This document shows, piece after piece, positions 6,528-9,259 of a DNA stretch of 9,259 nucleotides. A program made the translations under genes and the position numbers. Each line of letters opens with the position of its first letter. Position 1 is the first letter of the stretch. The DNA comes from Nocardia sp. Lineage in GTDB: Bacteria > Actinomycetota > Actinomycetes > Mycobacteriales > Mycobacteriaceae. The stretch spans positions 1 through 9,259 of the forward strand of contig JABFXT010000398.1 of assembly GCA_013361595.1 (NCBI GenBank). The letters are read 5' to 3'. The notes under the pieces are model-generated. The model did no database searches. It was given only the letters and a program-made list of their open reading frames with translations, and had not been told where the DNA came from.

Positions 6528-7496
6528 TCACAGGTCGAGGTCGATGAGTACCTTGCCGACCGAGCGCCCGGCCGCGACGGTACCCAGGGCCGCGGCAGCG
6601 TCCGCGAGGGGGAAGACCGCCCCGATATGCGGCGTCACCCGCCCCTCGCTCAGCAGGCCGGCGAGTTCCCTCTCGTTGCGCGCGAATTCGACCGGGTCGA
6701 TATCGCCGAACTGGAACCCGAGGACCTGTACACCTTTGATCAGGATGAGGTTGAGCGGGATGCGAGGTACCGTCCCGGAGGCGTAGCCGATGGTGACGAA
6801 CCGGCCGCCGCGGCTCAGCGCGCGTAGTGCGGGTTCGGCCAGCTCGCCGCCGACCGGATCCAGGACGGCCGTGGCACCGTCGGGTACCGCTGTGCGTAAT
6901 GCCGCGCGAAGATCGGTTCCTCGGTGGTCGATCAGTCGGGTCGCACCATACGATGCCGCGGCGGTCAGCTTCTCCGGCGAGGACGCGACCGCGACCACCT
7001 CCGCGCCGAGAGTCACGGCGAGTTGAACCGCCGCGAGCCCGACTCCGCCGCCGGCACCGAGCACTATCACCGTATCGCCGGGGCCGACCCGGGCCACCGA
7101 CCGCAGTGAGTGGTAGGCCGTCCGGTAGGCGACACCGAACGCGGCCGCGGTCCGGTCGTCCACATCCCCGGCGATCGGAGTCAGGCCGGTGGCCGGGACG
7201 ACGATCTCGTCGGCGAAGGCACCGTACAGCCCGGTGCCCGAGACTCGATCCCCCACCGCGAGCCCCGCGCACCGCGGACCGAGTTCGGTGATGTATCCGG
7301 CGAATTCGCTGCCCGGGACGAACGGCGGTGCGACGGTGATCTGGTATCGCCCGGCGATCAACAGCACATCGGGGAAATTCGCCGCGGCCGCCCGCACCCG
7401 GACGCGCACCTGTCCGGCACCGGGCCGGGGGAGCGGCCGCCGCTCGATCCGCAGCACCTCCGGAGATCCGTATTCGGGGCAGACCACCGCCCGCAC
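6528..7496 (-). CDS. NADPH:quinone oxidoreductase-type MDR dehydrogenase
   Basis: This 322-residue medium-chain dehydrogenase/reductase belongs to the zinc-free quinone oxidoreductase branch, which reduces quinones or enoyl/enone substrates with NADPH. The N-terminal GroES-like domain starts MRAVVCPEYGSPEVL and contains AAAANFPDVL (37-46) and VPGSEFAGYI (60-69). The catalytic and structural zinc cysteines of alcohol dehydrogenases are absent. The Rossmann nucleotide loop is GAGGGVG (147-153), followed by VVAVASSPEK (167-176), where a Ser-Ser rather than an Asp favours NADPH. I chose GTG 7496 with AGGGAA at 7511-7506 (9 nt spacing); GTG 7505 and 7517 are in-frame alternatives that would overlap the hydratase. 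It is the last gene of the minus operon, so it may act on an unsaturated acyl-CoA or ketone made by its neighbours. That substrate is inferred. Confidence 0.92.
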   Translation of the reverse strand: MRAVVCPEYGSPEVLRIERRPLPRPGAGQVRVRVRAAAANFPDVLLIAGRYQITVAPPFVPGSEFAGYITELGPRCAGLAVGDRVSGTGLYGAFADEIVVPATGLTPIAGDVDDRTAAAFGVAYRTAYHSLRSVARVGPGDTVIVLGAGGGVGLAAVQLAVTLGAEVVAVASSPEKLTAAASYGATRLIDHRGTDLRAALRTAVPDGATAVLDPVGGELAEPALRALSRGGRFVTIGYASGTVPRIPLNLILIKGVQVLGFQFGDIDPVEFARNERELAGLLSEGRVTPHIGAVFPLADAAAALGTVAAGRSVGKVLIDLDL

Positions 7497-7501
7497 GGTC
7501 G

Positions 7502-8278
7502 TCACTTCCCTCGCCACACCGGATCGCGTTTCGCCATGAATGCCATCGCGCCTTCTTTGGCGTCCTCGCTGGCGAATACCACGCCCTGCCAGTGTCGCAG
7601 CCGCTCGGCGGCCCTGGCCGGGTCGGTCACCGACAGGCGGACCAGTTCCTTACAGGCGGCGACACCGAGCGGTCCGTTGGCGGCGATCCGGTCGGCGAAA
7701 CCGAGTGCGGTGTCGAGCACCTGATCGGCCGGAACCACGGCATTGATCAAACCGATATCGTATCCCCGGGCAGCGGTGAAGAATTCACCGGTCAATGTCA
7801 GCTGGAGTGCGATACCCAGCGGGATGCGTTCGGCGATATAGGTGCCACCGCCACCCGGGAAGAGCCCGCGTTGCACCTCCGGAAGGCCGAATTTCGCGGT
7901 CTGGGCGGCGACGATCAGATCACAGCCCAACAGCAGTTCGAGTCCGCCACCGACCGCGGTGCCGTTGGCGGCGCCGATCACCGGGACCTCGACGGCGCCG
8001 CGAGTGAGGCGCTGGAAGGCCCGGTTCTCCGGGGTATCGCTGAACCCGACATCCTCGCCACCGGAGAACGCGCGCAGATCCATCCCGGAGCAGAAAGCGC
8101 GATCGCCGGCGGCGGTGAGCACCAGCGCGCGGGTCCCGGAGTCCTGTTCGGCTTCCAGGATCGTGGCGCCGATACCGCCGATCAGATTGCCGTTGAGAGC
8201 ATTACGCGCCTGCGGGCGGTTCAGCGTGAGCACGGTGACGGGACCGCGCCGCTCCACCAGGAATTCGTCGTCGCTCAT
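7502..8278 (-). CDS. Enoyl-CoA hydratase with both catalytic glutamates
   Basis: The core protein of 258 residues is a full crotonase domain. The oxyanion-hole segments are AFCSGMDLRAFSGG (61-74) and GTAVGGG (106-112). Glu114 in GGGLELLLGCD and Glu134 in GLPEVQRGLFPGGGG match crotonase Glu144 and Glu164 with the same 20-residue spacing, so true 2-enoyl-CoA hydration is expected. I chose ATG 8278 because GGAGG at 8291-8287 lies 8 nt upstream and the protein then starts directly with the domain (MSDDEFLVERRGPVTVLTLNRP). The same frame stays open through a tandem repeat to ATG 8458, which overlaps the kinase stop as ATGA. That start would give 318 residues with a repeated 25-residue leader. Starts at 8383 and 8308 are also possible. 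The MDR gene follows after 5 bp. Confidence 0.93.
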   Translation of the reverse strand: MSDDEFLVERRGPVTVLTLNRPQARNALNGNLIGGIGATILEAEQDSGTRALVLTAAGDRAFCSGMDLRAFSGGEDVGFSDTPENRAFQRLTRGAVEVPVIGAANGTAVGGGLELLLGCDLIVAAQTAKFGLPEVQRGLFPGGGGTYIAERIPLGIALQLTLTGEFFTAARGYDIGLINAVVPADQVLDTALGFADRIAANGPLGVAACKELVRLSVTDPARAAERLRHWQGVVFASEDAKEGAMAFMAKRDPVWRGK

Positions 8279-8286
8279 CGCTACCG

Positions 8287-8291
8287 CCTCC
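8287..8291 (-). promoter_or_regulatory. Ribosome binding site supplied by the repeat
   Basis: GGAGG (8291 to 8287 on the minus strand) inside the last a block lies 8 nt before ATG 8278. It is a near-ideal Shine-Dalgarno and is the main reason to start the hydratase there. The same GGAGG occurs in the two earlier a blocks, where the base triplet at the equivalent distance is AAG, not a start codon. Confidence 0.6.
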
Positions 8292-8343
8292 GGGTCCGAC
8301 TCGCTCATGCTGTGTTCATGGGGTATTCGCGAGGACCCTGCGT

Positions 8344-8360
8344 GGTAACGCTTCGCTACC
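8344..8360 (-). other. Stem-loop at the a/b boundary of the repeat
   Basis: On the minus strand GGTAGCG-AAG-CGTTACC can fold into a 7-bp stem (one G-T pair) with a 3-nt loop. The corresponding boundary at 8419-8435 has C for T and loses one pair. The stem lies just downstream of the GGAGG of the repeat, so it could influence translation or mRNA stability. Its effect is inferred. Confidence 0.35.
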
Positions 8361-8454
8361 GCCTCCGGGTCTGACTCGCTCATGCTGTGTTCATGGGGTA
8401 TTCGCGAGGACCCTGCGTGGTGACGCTTCGCTACCGCCTCCGGGTCTGACTCGC

Positions 8455-9259
8455 TCATACCCTGTACTCCGTCGTCTCGGTGAGTTCGGCGGCCGATCGC
8501 ATGAGTTCGGGCACGATCGGGCCGAAGGATTGCAGTTTCACGTCATCGCCCGCGCGCTGGAAACCCTGCTCCAGCACGATCGCGAGTTTCCATTTGGCGA
8601 GGACCAGGTAGTAGTCGAGGTCGTCGACCTGCCGTCCGGAGACCTGGGCGTAATGCGCGACCACCTGATCGCGGGAGGGCATACCGCGCATATCGACATA
8701 ACCGGATTCGGCGGCCTCGGGGGCGGCCGTATCCGCCGGCCAGCTCTGCACCATCCACGCCAGATCCAGTTTCGGATCACCGACCGTACCCATCTCCCAG
8801 TCGACGACGGCCGCCAGCCGGGCCGGGGCTCCGGCGCGGAACATGACATTGGCGAACTGGTAGTCGCCGTGCATGAGTCCGGGGATGTAGTCCAGCGGGC
8901 GGTGCTCGCGCAGCCAGCGGGTGGCGGTCTCCATCCCGTCGAGCTCGCGGCCCTTGATCCGTTCGAAGAAACCGGTCCAGCGTGCGACCTGGCGTTCGTG
9001 GAAGCCGTCCGGGCGTCCCAGATCGTGCAGGCCCCGCTCCCGCCAATCCACCTTGGACAACAGGGCTATTCCCTCGGCCAGCTGATAGGCGAGTCCGGCG
9101 CGGGCGGCGAGGTCGTGATCGAAGGGCGCCGGCCAGATCCGGCGGTGATCCATCGGGGACCAGCCGTCCACGAACCCCATCAGGTAGAAGGTCCGGCCGA
9201 GCACGGAGGTGTCGGTGCAGACGGCGACCGCGTCGGTGTGCGGGACATCGGTGCCGTCG
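8455..9259 (-). CDS. APH-fold phosphotransferase family protein (ACAD10/11-type), 5' end outside the window
   Basis: This is the C-terminal part (268 codons including stop) of an aminoglycoside-phosphotransferase-fold kinase. The frame stays open to the right edge (visible residues DGTDVPHTDAVAVC...), so the GTG at 9204 is internal and the N-lobe lies outside. The Brenner loop HGDYQFAN gives the catalytic Asp (His codon 8871-8869), and DWEMGTVGDPKLDLAW carries the metal-binding Asp. TSVLGRTFYLMGFVDGW is the hinge typical of the subfamily found beside acyl-CoA dehydrogenases in actinobacteria and fused to one in animal ACAD10/11. Relatives there phosphorylate 4-hydroxyacyl-CoA, and the Pseudomonas levulinate kinase LvaA acts similarly. 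Linked here to an enoyl-CoA hydratase and a reductase, an acyl-CoA kinase role is more likely than antibiotic resistance, though not proven. Its stop overlaps an ATG (ATGA) at the edge of the tandem repeat. Confidence 0.93.
   Translation of the reverse strand, partial: DGTDVPHTDAVAVCTDTSVLGRTFYLMGFVDGWSPMDHRRIWPAPFDHDLAARAGLAYQLAEGIALLSKVDWRERGLHDLGRPDGFHERQVARWTGFFERIKGRELDGMETATRWLREHRPLDYIPGLMHGDYQFANVMFRAGAPARLAAVVDWEMGTVGDPKLDLAWMVQSWPADTAAPEAAESGYVDMRGMPSRDQVVAHYAQVSGRQVDDLDYYLVLAKWKLAIVLEQGFQRAGDDVKLQSFGPIVPELMRSAAELTETTEYRV

Larger units (their letters stand above)
8279..8458 (-). repeat. Tandem array a-b-a-b-a, 75-bp period, at the kinase/hydratase junction
   Basis: Read on the minus strand, a 30-bp block (a: 8458-8429, 8383-8354, 8308-8279) alternates with a 45-bp block (b: 8428-8384, 8353-8309). 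The copies differ at only two positions: the last a has TCG instead of TCA (near 8297), and the two b blocks have CAC versus TAC (near 8422 and 8347). Block a begins ATGAGCGAG and contains CCCGGAGGCGG; block b ends CCCCATGAACACAGC. In the hydratase frame, a reads MSESDPEAVA and b reads KR(H/Y)HAGSSRIPHEHS. The array starts at the ATGA that also holds the kinase stop and ends one base before the hydratase ATG. Its near-identity shows recent duplication or homogenisation. Its role is unknown: intergenic spacer with ribosome binding site, expressed leader peptide, or copy of a dispersed element. Confidence 0.95.

Noticed and set aside
7592..8374. 260-codon plus-strand frame opposite the hydratase and part of the repeat
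   Set aside because: It is antisense to a hydratase with intact catalytic motifs. Only the short peptide inside the repeat was kept, as a separate observation.
8279..8458. CRISPR array
   Set aside because: The units are directly tandem with both the 30-bp and 45-bp blocks conserved, so there are no variable spacers, and no cas genes are nearby.
8279..8458. Insertion sequence or transposon
   Set aside because: There is no transposase, no terminal inverted repeat is visible, and the length is only 180 bp. A non-autonomous element remains possible and is discussed in the findings.
8455..9259. Aminoglycoside resistance gene
   Set aside because: The HGDYQFAN/DWEMGTVGDP motifs show the fold only. 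The subfamily features and acyl-CoA neighbours point to metabolism rather than resistance.

Overview
The window is high-GC DNA with strongly G/C-ending codons, GTG starts and tightly overlapping genes. This fits an actinobacterium, most likely a mycolate-group genus such as Nocardia or Rhodococcus. The genus is inferred from gene style only; there is no rRNA or other marker here. Almost everything encodes acyl-CoA metabolism.

Left half, plus strand (1-5465): a compact operon enters from the left edge with the C-terminal part of a short-chain dehydrogenase. It continues with a CaiB/BaiF family III CoA-transferase, a crotonase-fold protein, a thiolase and an acyl-CoA dehydrogenase. Junctions are stop/start overlaps or gaps under 10 bp. 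Together these could activate an acid as its CoA ester, desaturate it, hydrate or isomerise it, oxidise the 3-hydroxyl and cleave it thiolytically. The crotonase lacks both hydratase glutamates and has an Asp as in PaaG-type isomerases. After a 94-bp gap holding a strong CRP/GlxR-like palindrome comes a 209-residue protein I do not recognise, followed by a GC hairpin.

Middle (5595-6495): a MarR-family repressor gene (minus) and a small four-helix membrane protein gene resembling DUF4267 (plus) diverge from a 58-bp region. Their candidate -10 elements overlap back to back, and the repressor may be translated from a leaderless mRNA.

Right part, minus strand (9259 to 6528): a second operon encodes, in transcription order, an APH-fold phosphotransferase cut by the right edge, an enoyl-CoA hydratase with both catalytic glutamates, and a zinc-free quinone-oxidoreductase-type MDR protein. 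At the kinase/hydratase junction sits a 180-bp tandem array (8279-8458) of the form a-b-a-b-a, with a = 30 bp, b = 45 bp and a period of 75 bp. It begins exactly at the kinase stop codon, ends exactly at the hydratase ATG, supplies a GGAGG 8 nt before that ATG, and keeps a reading frame open that could add 60 residues to the hydratase. This array is the least ordinary feature of the window.
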